From positions 1-50,514 of the forward strand of contig DWXH01000001.1 in NCBI GenBank assembly GCA_019119305.1: a DNA stretch of 50,514 nucleotides, in the 5' to 3' direction. Origin of the DNA: Candidatus Alistipes merdigallinarum. Lineage in GTDB: Bacteria; Bacteroidota; Bacteroidia; Bacteroidales; Rikenellaceae. Below the pieces are notes generated by a model, which was given only the letters and a program-made list of their open reading frames with translations, made no database searches and was not told the DNA's origin. The stretch's first letter is position 1. Each line of letters starts with the position of its first letter. The position numbers and the translations under genes are program-made. Positions 6,955 through 15,896 of the stretch are shown here, in pieces.

Positions 6955-7043
6955 TCACACCGGCCGATCCCGCTTCCACCAGCCGTACACATAAACGCAC
7001 ACGCATAACCAGCCGAGTAAATCGGGATCGACCGATCGGAATC

Positions 7044-10040
7044 CTACTTCTGATCGGTCATGAATGGTTTGTCCGAAATGATTCCCCGGTTTTTGCGGCC
7101 ATCGACATAAATATGCAACACGTGGGGAAAGCGAACCTGCCGTATCCATTGGCTCTCATATACCGCTTCCATCGCGTCAAGCCGTGCAGAATCGAATAAC
7201 CCATCCCCCATATAGGGAGCAATCGTCATATATCCCACGCCAAAAGAGGTCAGATTCTGGAAGAAATGGGTCCCCTGACTCGGCTCGATACGGAAATCCT
7301 CCAAACCGCATTCGACAATCACCTTCGCTTCGGAGATCGAGGTCCAGCGGACCGGAATTCCCAGCCAGGGATCGCTCGAACCCCAACGTCCGGGTCCGAC
7401 CAACACATACGAACGTTTCTCGTTACGCATCGATATATTCAACCGTTCGATCTCTTCGGCAATCTGTTGCGTATGTGCACTGTCGAAAGCTTCATTACGG
7501 ACATATATCACATCGAACACCTCATCTATCGCACCCAGCCCCAACGCATGTTCGGCATAAACCAGCGCATCGTGCGTATCGACTTTCGACCAGTCGAGTG
7601 ATGCGTTGGCCTGCGAATCGACAATAGGCCTTATTTGCAGGAAATTAAATGTTTTTTCACTCCCGTAAGGAACGTCCATATCGACCGCAAACTCCATCTC
7701 GACCGGACAACGCATCTCCTTTTCGCCCATCTCGAGCAAATCGCATATAATCTGGGCCAACGGAATCGTGTCATACTTCAGAATCTGGGAAAAGGTGATA
7801 ATCTTACGCCCCTCGACAAACGAACTGTCGGTAATCCGCTGATTCTCGGCATCCCACGTCGAAGCGACATAACGCAGATTGCGGAAATGGGTTACCCGGT
7901 TGATCTCGAAGCGCTCGAGGTTTACCGCATCGTCGATCGAGGTTTTGAACTCTTCGGGTTTCAGATTCAGGGCATACATCTCGCGTTGCGTATCACGTAA
8001 TGCGAGTTCGGGCGTCGAAAGCTGTAAAATATTCTTGGGATAACGGGGCGAAAAACGCAGGGTCTGCCCGCCATCAACCACCTGCTTCCCCAGTCCGAAA
8101 GCCAGATTGACGATCCCGTCCTGCGGTTTTTCGTCACCGATGGGATAGAAATTGAGCGAACGTGCCACGCCCGAGATCGTAGGGAAAAAATACCCGCTGT
8201 CGGCCGAACCGCACACCTCCTGAATCAACACCCCCATCTTCTCCTCACTCAACAAATTGGAGGTTGCCTGAATATAGGCCCGGCTGGAAGCGAAATAGAC
8301 CGAGGCATAAACGCTCTTGATCGCCTTGCCCAACAGCCGCAAGGTCTGGTCCTCATTGTTGGTCAACGGAATCATGTAGGTCGAATAGATGCCGGCAAAG
8401 GGTTGGTAGTGCGAATCCTCGAGTTTCGAACTCGACCGAACGGCAATCGGAGCCGATGCGTGCCGGATAAAGACCCGCAAATCCTCCACCAACGACTCGG
8501 GCAAACGGGAGCTTACGAATTCGGAAAGGATCTCCTCATCGGTAATATCGGCATTGATGACATACTGCAATCCGTTTTCACGGATAAAGTCATCAAAACA
8601 ATCGGTCGCAATCACCACCGTTCGGGGCAAACGGACATGGATTCCCTCATAACGATCGTAGAAGCGGTGTTTGTGCAACATGCTGTTCATGAAGGCCAGT
8701 CCACGGGCTTTTCCTCCGAGCGAACCGTTTCCGATGCGGGCAAACCAAATGTGGTCGTCATAGGTCTTCCGGTCGAAACGGGCGACGACCCCGAAACCCT
8801 GCAGGAAACGATACTCCTCTATCTCGTGTGCAATGAAACGACGCATCTCCTCAACCGATTCGAAACTTCCCTGACGCACCTGGCGAATTTTCGCTGCCAA
8901 CGAAAACAACCCCCGCGAATACATCCACTTCGAAAGCCGGTTCCGGTCACCGTGGTAGAAGAGCACCTCTTCAGGAACCTCCATAATGAGTTGCTGCAGA
9001 TCACGCAGATCGCGTGCCCGTCCGATCACCGCCCCCGTTTTCAGATCTTTGAATACAAAATCTCCGAACGAAAACTCCTCCTCGATGTAGTCGCTCAATT
9101 CAATCAACAACGTTTTGGAATATTTGGCGATAAATCCGACACCCAACTCCTGAGCCGTCTGACGCATGCTTTCCTGCGAAGATTGGAGCAGAAACGGCAT
9201 CAATGGATTGTCATGCTTGATCATCCGGCACAGGTCGATTCCCGCATCGAGCTTCTCGCTGGACGACGGATCTCCTTTGTGCAGCACGAAACCGACATCC
9301 GAAATCACACCCAACAGATTATTCTTGTACTTCTCGTACAATCCGACAGCCTCCTCATAGTTGGTCGCAAGCAAAATTTTCGGACGGGCTCTTTTACGTA
9401 GCTTTTGTTGCTGTTCGTTGAGCGCCTCCGTCGAAAACTCACGGCTCTGCTGCAATACCAGCTTGTATATGGTCGGCAAATAGGTCGAATAGTACTTGAT
9501 CGAGTCCTCAACCAGCAGAATAGCCTGTACCCCGAAGCCCAAAATATCCGCATCGGCATTCATCCGGTCCTCGATCAACTTGATGATTGTCAGTATCAGA
9601 TCGGGAGTCCCGTGCCAATAAAAGATATAGTCGATGGCCGATGTGTCCTCACGCTCGATCTTCAACCCGATATCCCGCGAAAAATTGGTCAGCAATACGA
9701 ACGGAATGTCGGATTGAATCTCCTTGATCCGTTGTGCGAGGTGAAACACATCCACCTCCCCGACATTGAACATACTGATTACCAAATCAAACCCCGTATT
9801 TTGACGCAGCAGTTCCAGAGCTTCGATCGAAGAGCTGACCCGCGTAAACGTAGGAGGATTACTCAGATTCAACTCGATGTATTCGTTGCTGATCTGGACA
9901 TCAATACGTCCATCCTCCTCCAACGTAAACGCATCGTAACTGCTCCCGATCAACAAAACCTTCCGGATCCGCCGACTCATCAAATCGGCATAGGTCACCG
10001 AAACCTCCGACGACAAAACATGCTTCTCGCTGCGATTCAT
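7044..10040 (-). CDS. Two-receiver / PPDK-type ATP-grasp protein of unknown role
   Basis: A 998-residue protein starting at the ATG 10038-10040. The N-terminal part (about residues 25-150) looks like a response-regulator receiver without the phosphoacceptor Asp. A second receiver (about 165-320) keeps VEDS near 176, the Asp in SDV near 248 and a Lys near 305. Next comes a pyruvate phosphate dikinase/PEP synthase ATP-grasp domain, with SLGGKARG near 440 and AVRSSSKLEDS near 532. The phosphohistidine swivel domain and the PEP barrel of true PEP synthase are absent. A C-terminal region with GPGRWGSSDPWLG (near 880) and EPSQGTHFFQ replaces them. It is therefore not an ordinary PEP synthase and looks like a signalling or phosphotransfer protein. 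It is divergent from the GNAT-like gene. Confidence 0.8.
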   Translation of the reverse strand: MNRSEKHVLSSEVSVTYADLMSRRIRKVLLIGSSYDAFTLEEDGRIDVQISNEYIELNLSNPPTFTRVSSSIEALELLRQNTGFDLVISMFNVGEVDVFHLAQRIKEIQSDIPFVLLTNFSRDIGLKIEREDTSAIDYIFYWHGTPDLILTIIKLIEDRMNADADILGFGVQAILLVEDSIKYYSTYLPTIYKLVLQQSREFSTEALNEQQQKLRKRARPKILLATNYEEAVGLYEKYKNNLLGVISDVGFVLHKGDPSSSEKLDAGIDLCRMIKHDNPLMPFLLQSSQESMRQTAQELGVGFIAKYSKTLLIELSDYIEEEFSFGDFVFKDLKTGAVIGRARDLRDLQQLIMEVPEEVLFYHGDRNRLSKWMYSRGLFSLAAKIRQVRQGSFESVEEMRRFIAHEIEEYRFLQGFGVVARFDRKTYDDHIWFARIGNGSLGGKARGLAFMNSMLHKHRFYDRYEGIHVRLPRTVVIATDCFDDFIRENGLQYVINADITDEEILSEFVSSRLPESLVEDLRVFIRHASAPIAVRSSSKLEDSHYQPFAGIYSTYMIPLTNNEDQTLRLLGKAIKSVYASVYFASSRAYIQATSNLLSEEKMGVLIQEVCGSADSGYFFPTISGVARSLNFYPIGDEKPQDGIVNLAFGLGKQVVDGGQTLRFSPRYPKNILQLSTPELALRDTQREMYALNLKPEEFKTSIDDAVNLERFEINRVTHFRNLRYVASTWDAENQRITDSSFVEGRKIITFSQILKYDTIPLAQIICDLLEMGEKEMRCPVEMEFAVDMDVPYGSEKTFNFLQIRPIVDSQANASLDWSKVDTHDALVYAEHALGLGAIDEVFDVIYVRNEAFDSAHTQQIAEEIERLNISMRNEKRSYVLVGPGRWGSSDPWLGIPVRWTSISEAKVIVECGLEDFRIEPSQGTHFFQNLTSFGVGYMTIAPYMGDGLFDSARLDAMEAVYESQWIRQVRFPHVLHIYVDGRKNRGIISDKPFMTDQK

Positions 10041-10093
10041 AACCCTGCTTTCGTTGTATACGGACAAACTTACCACAATTTTAGGAAATTTCG

Positions 10094-10101
10094 TATCTTT
10101 G
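10094..10101 (+). promoter_or_regulatory. Promoter -7 box for the GNAT-like gene
   Basis: TATCTTTG lies 20 bp before the ATG at 10122, in the 81-bp gap between divergent genes. No clear -33 TTTG is seen. Confidence 0.45.
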
Positions 10102-10121
10102 GCGGAAATTATCGGAAATTT

Positions 10122-11348
10122 ATGGCTAAATACACCCTCGAAGAGGTAGACTCACGGAAGAGGGTCCGTGAATTTTTGGATCTACCCAAACGCCTGTACA
10201 AAAACGAACCCCACTGGATCTGTCCGCTCGATCAGGACATCGAGAACCGGTTCCACGTCAAAACCAACGAACTGCTCCGGGACGGAGAGGTCATCCGCTG
10301 GATCGTCCGCAACGAACGAAACGAAACAGTAGGCCGTATCGCCGCCTTTTACAACCGCGAACTGGTAAAGGCTTCGGAATATATGCCCACCGGAGGTTGC
10401 GGATTTTTCGAATCGATCGATGATCAGGAGGTGGCGAACCTGCTTTTCGATGCCGCCCGCGACTGGCTTGCCGCCCGGGGCATGGAGGCTATGGACGGCC
10501 CCATCAACTTCGGCGACCGCGACCAGTGGTGGGGACTTTTGGTCAAAGGATTCGAATTCACACCGCTATACACCAATCCCTACAATTTCGAATATTACAT
10601 TCGTCTGTTCGAAAACTACGGTTTCAAAAACTACTTCAACCAACATACCTACGTGCGCGAACTGGCCGAAGGACTCTTCCCCGAGAACGTGTACGAACGG
10701 GTCAAACGATTGCAAGAAGAGCCACGGTACCGCTTCGAACACATGGATAAACGCCACATCGAAAAGTATGCCGACGAGTTTCTCACAATCTACAACAAAG
10801 CCTGGGCCGACTTCTCCGGCGTTAAACCGATCGACCGCGAACACGCTTTCGCTTTGATAAATACGCTGCGTCCAATCATCGACGAACGGTTGATGTATTT
10901 TGCTTATTATGATGACAAGCCCATCGGTTTCTACCTGATGATCCCTGACCTGAACGGAATCATCGGCCCGCTGAAAGGGAAATTCGGATTGTGGCAAAAA
11001 TTACGTTTCCTGTGGAGGCTGAAGGTCTCGAAAAAAGCCAGGCGAATCTTTGCCATCATCTTCGGCGTCATCCCCGAATTCCAAGGGAAAGGTATCGAAT
11101 CGGGCATGATGTACACGTTCGAACAATATGTCGGCAAACGGATGCACGGCCGGTATACGAGCCTCGAGTTGGCATGGATCGGCGATTTCAATCCGGTCAT
11201 GATGCGTATGGTAGAGAACTATGTCTGTGCCCAAAGACATAAAATGCACACGACCTATCGCTATCAGTTCGACCCGACCCGAGAATTCAAACGGGCTCCA
11301 CGTATAACCCGACGTAAAAAAGAGACGACCGCAGAGACTTCTGTCTAA
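10122..11348 (+). CDS. GNAT-like N-acyltransferase superfamily protein
   Basis: A 408-residue cytoplasmic protein from the ATG at 10122. The longer open frame upstream is antisense to the divergent gene and is rejected. The sequence ([18 protein letters not shown] near the start, ending in a basic tail) matches a Bacteroidota family usually annotated as GNAT or N-acetyltransferase-like. A C-terminal half with [18 protein letters not shown] resembles the acetyl-CoA-binding loop of GNAT enzymes (Q/R-x-x-G-x-G/A). The acceptor is unknown. It shares a short divergent promoter region with the two-receiver ATP-grasp gene, so the pair may be co-regulated. Confidence 0.7.
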   Translation: MAKYTLEEVDSRKRVREFLDLPKRLYKNEPHWICPLDQDIENRFHVKTNELLRDGEVIRWIVRNERNETVGRIAAFYNRELVKASEYMPTGGCGFFESIDDQEVANLLFDAARDWLAARGMEAMDGPINFGDRDQWWGLLVKGFEFTPLYTNPYNFEYYIRLFENYGFKNYFNQHTYVRELAEGLFPENVYERVKRLQEEPRYRFEHMDKRHIEKYADEFLTIYNKAWADFSGVKPIDREHAFALINTLRPIIDERLMYFAYYDDKPIGFYLMIPDLNGIIGPLKGKFGLWQKLRFLWRLKVSKKARRIFAIIFGVIPEFQGKGIESGMMYTFEQYVGKRMHGRYTSLELAWIGDFNPVMMRMVENYVCAQRHKMHTTYRYQFDPTREFKRAPRITRRKKETTAETSV

Positions 11349-11422
11349 ACGGTCGACAAGGCTACACGATCTCCGGCCAGGTCCCGAATCGAAAAGAGCC
11401 GAAGAAAAGAGATTACGACCCC

Positions 11423-11453
11423 TTGGATTTTTAAGGGAGGAGACGTACCTTTG
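11423..11453 (+). promoter_or_regulatory. Promoter for the cyclophilin gene
   Basis: TTG at 11423-11425, a 20-nt spacer, then TACCTTTG at 11446-11453. It is 25 bp upstream of the ATG at 11479. Confidence 0.5.
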
Positions 11454-11478
11454 GGTTCGGAAAACCGACATTCGATCG

Positions 11479-12063
11479 ATGGATTGGAACCGCTTTATTA
11501 AAACACATGCCGCACAACTCCGCAAATACGGGATTCTCTCCGGAATTTTGGCCGGAGCCGTTTTATTGTGCGTCCTGATTTTCGATCTTACCAAAACACA
11601 ACAAAATAATCATCAGACCATGACAAGAGGTATCATACACACCGAAAAAGGCGACATGCATGTCGAGTTTTACGACAACGAAACCCCTATTACCGTAGCC
11701 AATTTCTGCAAACTGGCCGAATCGGGTTTTTATGACGGACTGACGTTCCATCGGGTCATTCCCGATTTTGTCATCCAGGGCGGTTGTCCGCTCGGAACCG
11801 GAGCCGGCGGCCCCGGATATACCATCAAATGTGAAACTTCAGCCCCGAAACAGTATCACGACCGAGGCGTCCTGTCGATGGCCCACCGCGGCAAGGACAC
11901 GGGAGGTTCTCAGTTCTTCATCTGCATGAACCGGACCAACACAGCCCATCTGGATGGTGTACACACCTGTTTCGGCCGCGTGGTTGAAGGACTGGACGTC
12001 ATCGACCAGATCCGTCAGGGAGACAAGATTCTGAGTATCGAAATCATCAGAGAGGAGAAATAG
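11479..12063 (+). CDS. Cyclophilin-type peptidyl-prolyl isomerase, membrane-anchored
   Basis: A 194-residue protein. Residues about 20-38 form one hydrophobic helix, followed by a cyclophilin domain with the usual landmarks: [13 protein letters not shown], then [16 protein letters not shown], then [12 protein letters not shown]. The catalytic Arg (in FHRV), the Phe/Gln pair and the His are visible. It should catalyse cis-trans isomerisation of prolyl bonds on the periplasmic side, held by the N-terminal anchor. An internal ATG at 11620 would give a soluble version. The anchored form is preferred because the promoter is 25 bp before it and the helix is coherent. The DUF3127 gene starts 3 bp after its stop, so the two are co-transcribed. 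Confidence 0.88.
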   Translation: MDWNRFIKTHAAQLRKYGILSGILAGAVLLCVLIFDLTKTQQNNHQTMTRGIIHTEKGDMHVEFYDNETPITVANFCKLAESGFYDGLTFHRVIPDFVIQGGCPLGTGAGGPGYTIKCETSAPKQYHDRGVLSMAHRGKDTGGSQFFICMNRTNTAHLDGVHTCFGRVVEGLDVIDQIRQGDKILSIEIIREEK

Positions 12064-12066
12064 GTT

Positions 12067-12441
12067 ATGGAATTCGAAGGAGTCGTATGGCGCGTCCTTC
12101 CTCAGATCAAAGGAACGAGCGCACGGGGTGAATGGGTAAAACAGGAGGTCGTATTCGAACTTCCCGGCGAGTTCAACCGAAAAATATGCGTCGGATTCTG
12201 GGGCGACAAGGCTCTCGACGCAGCTTCGCTGAAACCCGGTGAAACGATCGCCGTATCGGCCAATGTCGAGTCACGCGAATACAACGGACGTTGGTATACC
12301 GAAGTACGGGCTTGGCGGATCAACCGGAAGCCGGCCGCAGAGTCCCAACCATCTGCTGCAGAAAATCTGCCGCCTTTGGATGCTTTCGGTGCAGAAGAAC
12401 CCGCTTCTCCTGCCTCCGATGTCGATGACCTGCCCTTCTGA
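12067..12441 (+). CDS. DUF3127 protein with an SSB-like acidic tail
   Basis: A 124-residue protein of the Bacteroidota family DUF3127. The first 95 residues look like a small beta-barrel (OB-fold-like) with motif VSANVESREYNGRWYTEV, which resembles the SSB segment that ends in the typical GRWxTE. A Pro/Ala-rich linker then leads to the C-terminus DVDDLPF. This matches the acidic tip of single-strand DNA-binding protein (DDDLPF type) that recruits repair proteins. The likely role is ssDNA binding or partner recruitment, but this is inference. It follows the cyclophilin gene by 3 bp. Confidence 0.75.
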   Translation: MEFEGVVWRVLPQIKGTSARGEWVKQEVVFELPGEFNRKICVGFWGDKALDAASLKPGETIAVSANVESREYNGRWYTEVRAWRINRKPAAESQPSAAENLPPLDAFGAEEPASPASDVDDLPF

Positions 12442-12463
12442 TCGTTCGCCACAAGACCGACAC

Positions 12464-12504
12464 ATTACGACCGGACCGAACGAACCGTTCCGCCCGGTCG
12501 TAAT
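12464..12504. terminator. Hairpin after the DUF3127 gene
   Basis: ATTACGACCGG (12464-12474) pairs perfectly with CCGGTCGTAAT (12494-12504). No T-run follows on either strand, so it is a weak terminator or a message-stabilising hairpin. Confidence 0.4.
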
Positions 12505-12597
12505 CTATTAAAGGCAAAAAACCATTCTGTAAACCTTTGCCCTCTGACAAGGCTTAACACCAACTTTCACATACGACTCTCTCTATCGATACGGCCC

Positions 12598-13395
12598 ATG
12601 AAAATCATCAGCTACAACATACTGGAAGGTATGGCAGCCGATCCTACGCCCGACAAGCGCAATTTCATTGAGTGGGTTCGTATCCAAAATGCCGACATTA
12701 TGGCTTTGCAGGAGGCCAATCGGTTCACACAGGAGAGCCTCGACCGATTGGCACGAGCCTACGGGCATCCTTATGCTCTCTTAGCCAAAGAAACGGGCTA
12801 TCCCGTCGCCATCACCTCCCGCTATCCGATCGAACGGCCTCAGATTGTACTGAAACCAATGACCCACGGTTGCCTGCTCGCTGAAGTTACAGGGTACCGC
12901 ATCGCCGTACTCCACCTTGATCCGTTTTCTTACCGGAAACGGCAAGAAGAGCTTTCTCTTGTCTTAAAGACTATTGAAAAAGTGAGACATCTTTCGGGAA
13001 AAAAGAACTGGATTCTAATGGGAGATTTCAACTCTTTCTCCCCGATGGACCGGACGGCTTATACCGACAACCGATACCGCAACCGGATATTGGAACAGCC
13101 GCTGGAAAATCCGCACAGAAACAACCTGAACGCCGGAGCGATCGACTATTCGATCCACCGCAGACTGCTGGACAAAGGATACATCGACGCGCTGAAAACA
13201 AAATATCCGGATTTTATCCATACCTACCCGACCCGAAGATTCTACACCCCAAAAGAAGAACCGGTCTGGATTCGGTACGATTATATCTATCTGAGTGCCG
13301 ACCTGCAAGAAAAAATCGTTACGGTCGATCCGATCCGCGATCCCTTCACGGAATACTATTCGGACCACTATCCGATCAAGCTGATTTTAAAATAA
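12598..13395 (+). CDS. Endonuclease/exonuclease/phosphatase (EEP) family hydrolase
   Basis: A 265-residue protein with the core landmarks of the EEP fold: ISYNILEG near the start, ALQEANR near residue 40 (metal-binding Glu), GDFNSFS near 142 and SDHYPI near the end (catalytic Asp-His). The family cuts phosphodiester or phosphomonoester bonds in DNA, RNA or lipids with Mg2+. No signal peptide is visible, so it is cytoplasmic. The substrate cannot be told from sequence. It is transcribed toward miaB, with a 95-bp convergent gap. Confidence 0.85.
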   Translation: MKIISYNILEGMAADPTPDKRNFIEWVRIQNADIMALQEANRFTQESLDRLARAYGHPYALLAKETGYPVAITSRYPIERPQIVLKPMTHGCLLAEVTGYRIAVLHLDPFSYRKRQEELSLVLKTIEKVRHLSGKKNWILMGDFNSFSPMDRTAYTDNRYRNRILEQPLENPHRNNLNAGAIDYSIHRRLLDKGYIDALKTKYPDFIHTYPTRRFYTPKEEPVWIRYDYIYLSADLQEKIVTVDPIRDPFTEYYSDHYPIKLILK

Positions 13396-13490
13396 CAGGG
13401 AACCGATCTTGGCGATTGCGCACAACAAACCCCGACTTTTCTCCTCCCGGAATCGAGCCTTTACCTCAGACAGAAGGGTTACCGCCCTAT

Positions 13491-14858
13491 CTAAATCGCT
13501 TCACCGAACAAGGTTGCAGAGGTACACCCCGTAATCCGAACCGTTGCATACTCTCCGATGCAATGCTCCTTACGGTCGAATACCACCACCTTGTTCTGCG
13601 ACGTACGTCCGAAAAGCTGATCTACACTTCTTTTGGAAGTCCCCTCGATCAACACCTCGAAAACCCGCCCTACATCCCGGTTGTTGCTCCGCAACGAGAG
13701 CCGGTTCTGTAAATCGATGATTTGTGTCAACCGTGCCGTCTTCACCTCTTCGGGAACGTCATCCTTCATGTGACGGGCAGCCCTCGTCCCCGGGCGTTCG
13801 GAATATTTGAACATGAAAGCAAACTCATAACCGACCTCCTCCATCAACGACAAGGTCTCGCGGTGATCCTCCTCGGTCTCGGTACAGAATCCGGCAATCA
13901 GGTCGGTCGAGATCGCACAGTCGGGCAGGATTCTCCGGATGGCCGCAATCCGGTCGAGATACCACTCGCGGGTATATTTCCGGTTCATGATCTCCAACAT
14001 CCGTGTACTTCCCGACTGGGCCGGGAGGTGGATCGCCCGACACAGATTCGGGTGAGCCGCCATCGTACGAAGCACCTCATCACTGAGGTCTTTCGGATGC
14101 GACGTCGAAAAACGGACCCGCAGCAAGGGATCGATTTCTGCCACAGCTGCCAATAAAGTTGCAAAATCGGTCGTTTCCCCGGCTTCGTTCCATCGGTACG
14201 AGTTGACATTCTGGCCAAGCAGCGTAACTTCGCGGTATCCGGCTTCGAACAGCTCCCGTGCCTCCTGCAGAATGGTTTGCGGATTCCGGCTGCGCTCTGC
14301 ACCGCGCGTGTAAGGCACTACACAATAGGAACACATGTTGTTGCAACCGCGCATGATCGAGATAAATGCACTCACCCCATTCTTATCGAGCCGTACGGGC
14401 GAGATATCGGCATAGGTCTCCTCCTGCGAAAGCAAAACGTTTACGGCTTTGGCTCCCGTTCCGGCTTGGCGCACCAGACGGGGCAGATCGCGATAGGCAT
14501 CGGGGCCCGCCACAATGTCAACCAGATGCTCCTGCTCGATCAACCGTTCACGAAGCCGCTCGGCCATACACCCGATCACTCCGATCAACAAATCCTTTTT
14601 CTGTTTATAGGGTTTAAACTCCCGCAGCCGGCCGAAGATCCGTTGCTCGGCATTATCCCGGACGGAACAGGTGTTGACCAGAATCACATCGGCCTCCTCC
14701 AGCCGCTCGGTATAACGGTACCCCTCATCCTGCATGATCGAAAGCACCACCTCACTATCGTTGACATTCATCTGGCAGCCGTAAGTTTCGATATAAAGTT
14801 TCCGGCCCTCTCCCGTTAGCGGGCGCATCGATTTCAGATTTTTCGTATTGAATTCCAT
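13491..14858 (-). CDS. miaB: tRNA-2-methylthio-N6-dimethylallyladenosine synthase MiaB
   Basis: A 455-residue radical-SAM methylthiotransferase that adds a methylthio group to i6A37 of tRNA. It has the UPF0004 domain with [11 protein letters not shown] near residue 25, the radical-SAM cluster motif CNNMCSYC near 157, and a C-terminal TRAM domain. The start at 14858 ([10 protein letters not shown]) is preferred over an upstream ATG because it gives the normal MiaB length and sits downstream of a canonical promoter. The sequence is complete with no visible defect. It is divergent from plsY, with a shared 327-bp promoter region. Confidence 0.95.
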   Translation of the reverse strand: MEFNTKNLKSMRPLTGEGRKLYIETYGCQMNVNDSEVVLSIMQDEGYRYTERLEEADVILVNTCSVRDNAEQRIFGRLREFKPYKQKKDLLIGVIGCMAERLRERLIEQEHLVDIVAGPDAYRDLPRLVRQAGTGAKAVNVLLSQEETYADISPVRLDKNGVSAFISIMRGCNNMCSYCVVPYTRGAERSRNPQTILQEARELFEAGYREVTLLGQNVNSYRWNEAGETTDFATLLAAVAEIDPLLRVRFSTSHPKDLSDEVLRTMAAHPNLCRAIHLPAQSGSTRMLEIMNRKYTREWYLDRIAAIRRILPDCAISTDLIAGFCTETEEDHRETLSLMEEVGYEFAFMFKYSERPGTRAARHMKDDVPEEVKTARLTQIIDLQNRLSLRSNNRDVGRVFEVLIEGTSKRSVDQLFGRTSQNKVVVFDRKEHCIGEYATVRITGCTSATLFGEAI

Positions 14859-14982
14859 CCTGTTTTTACCCTTTTCGCCCGATCCGATGCCACAAATAAC
14901 CGTTTGTTGCACACCCGAATCGGGACTGTCATCGGTTTTCCCGTTCTCCGGTATCTATCCAAAACGGCAAACTTTCCGCCCA

Positions 14983-15013
14983 CAAAGATAGCAACTAAAG
15001 CAGAAAGGACAAA
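14983..15013 (-). promoter_or_regulatory. Canonical promoter for miaB
   Basis: Minus-strand TTTG (15010-15013), exactly 19 nt spacer, then TATCTTTG (14983-14990). This is a textbook match to the Bacteroidota consensus. It gives a leader of about 115 nt. Confidence 0.7.
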
Positions 15014-15067
15014 CTACAATGCCTCATCGGCCCCATACATCCGAAAACCTATTATCTTATCATAAAA

Positions 15068-15098
15068 TTGAAAAATAGAGAATTAAAACGTACCTTTG
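15068..15098 (+). promoter_or_regulatory. Promoter for plsY
   Basis: TTG at 15068-15070, a 20-nt spacer, then TACCTTTG at 15091-15098. About 85 nt of leader precede the ATG at 15186. Confidence 0.55.
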
Positions 15099-15185
15099 CG
15101 GAACAATCGCAGGGAGCTCCGAACACATAAGCGGTATACAACGGAACATATTCCCGACCGATTTGCTCATTATAATTGAATACGC

Positions 15186-15845
15186 ATGTTATTGAACCTG
15201 TTACTTATCCTCATCGCCTATCTTTTAGGCTCCATTCCGAGCGCCGTATGGATCGGACGGAAATTTTACGGCATCGATGTCCGCGAACACGGAAGCCATA
15301 ATGCGGGAGCCACCAATACACTGCGAGTTTTAGGCCCCCGCGCCGCCTTACCAGTATTCGGCATCGACATCCTGAAAGGTTTCGTCGCCGTTACCCTTTC
15401 CCACCTGACCCGATACGACGACCCGGTATATATAGCCCAATACGGCAGCGACGCCCTGTTCAACCTGAAAATCGCATTGGTCGCCGCCGCCGTCATCGGA
15501 CACATTCTCCCTGTTTTCGCCAAATTCAAAGGGGGTAAAGGCGTCGCGACACTGACCGGAGCCGTGCTGGGGGTCTATCCGGCAGCCGTCCTGCTCTGTC
15601 TGGTCGTATTCATCATCGTATTCGCTTCGACGCATTACGTTTCGGCCGGTTCAATGAGTGCAGGCATCGCATTCCCGATCTTCGTTATCGGACTTTTCGG
15701 AGAACGCTCCCTATCATTGATCATATTCAGTTGTCTTATCGCCATACTGCTACTTTACACGCACCGCAAAAACATCCGGCGCCTGATCGATCACACCGAA
15801 TCAAAAACCTATCTTGGAGGGAATAAAAACAAACAGAATCAATAA
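15186..15845 (+). CDS. plsY: Acyl-phosphate:glycerol-3-phosphate acyltransferase PlsY
   Basis: A 219-residue multi-span inner-membrane protein that transfers an acyl group from acyl-phosphate to glycerol-3-phosphate, the first step of phospholipid synthesis. Motifs are clear: LLGSIPSAVWIGR near residue 15, HGSHNAGATNTLR near 36, and FKGGKGVAT near 114. At least five hydrophobic segments are visible. The length is normal. pyrD follows 51 bp later with its own -7 box. Confidence 0.93.
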   Translation: MLLNLLLILIAYLLGSIPSAVWIGRKFYGIDVREHGSHNAGATNTLRVLGPRAALPVFGIDILKGFVAVTLSHLTRYDDPVYIAQYGSDALFNLKIALVAAAVIGHILPVFAKFKGGKGVATLTGAVLGVYPAAVLLCLVVFIIVFASTHYVSAGSMSAGIAFPIFVIGLFGERSLSLIIFSCLIAILLLYTHRKNIRRLIDHTESKTYLGGNKNKQNQ

Positions 15846-15863
15846 AATAATCGAAAATATTGC

Positions 15864-15871
15864 TATTTTTG
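15864..15871 (+). promoter_or_regulatory. Promoter -7 box for pyrD
   Basis: TATTTTTG fits TAnnTTTG, 25 bp before the ATG at 15897. No clear -33 box. Confidence 0.4.
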
Positions 15872-15896
15872 AAACGGCTCTTTTTACCCGATAAAA

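Noticed and set aside
8403-9401. 332-codon plus-strand frame
   Set aside because: Antisense to the two-receiver ATP-grasp gene, which has clear domain motifs.
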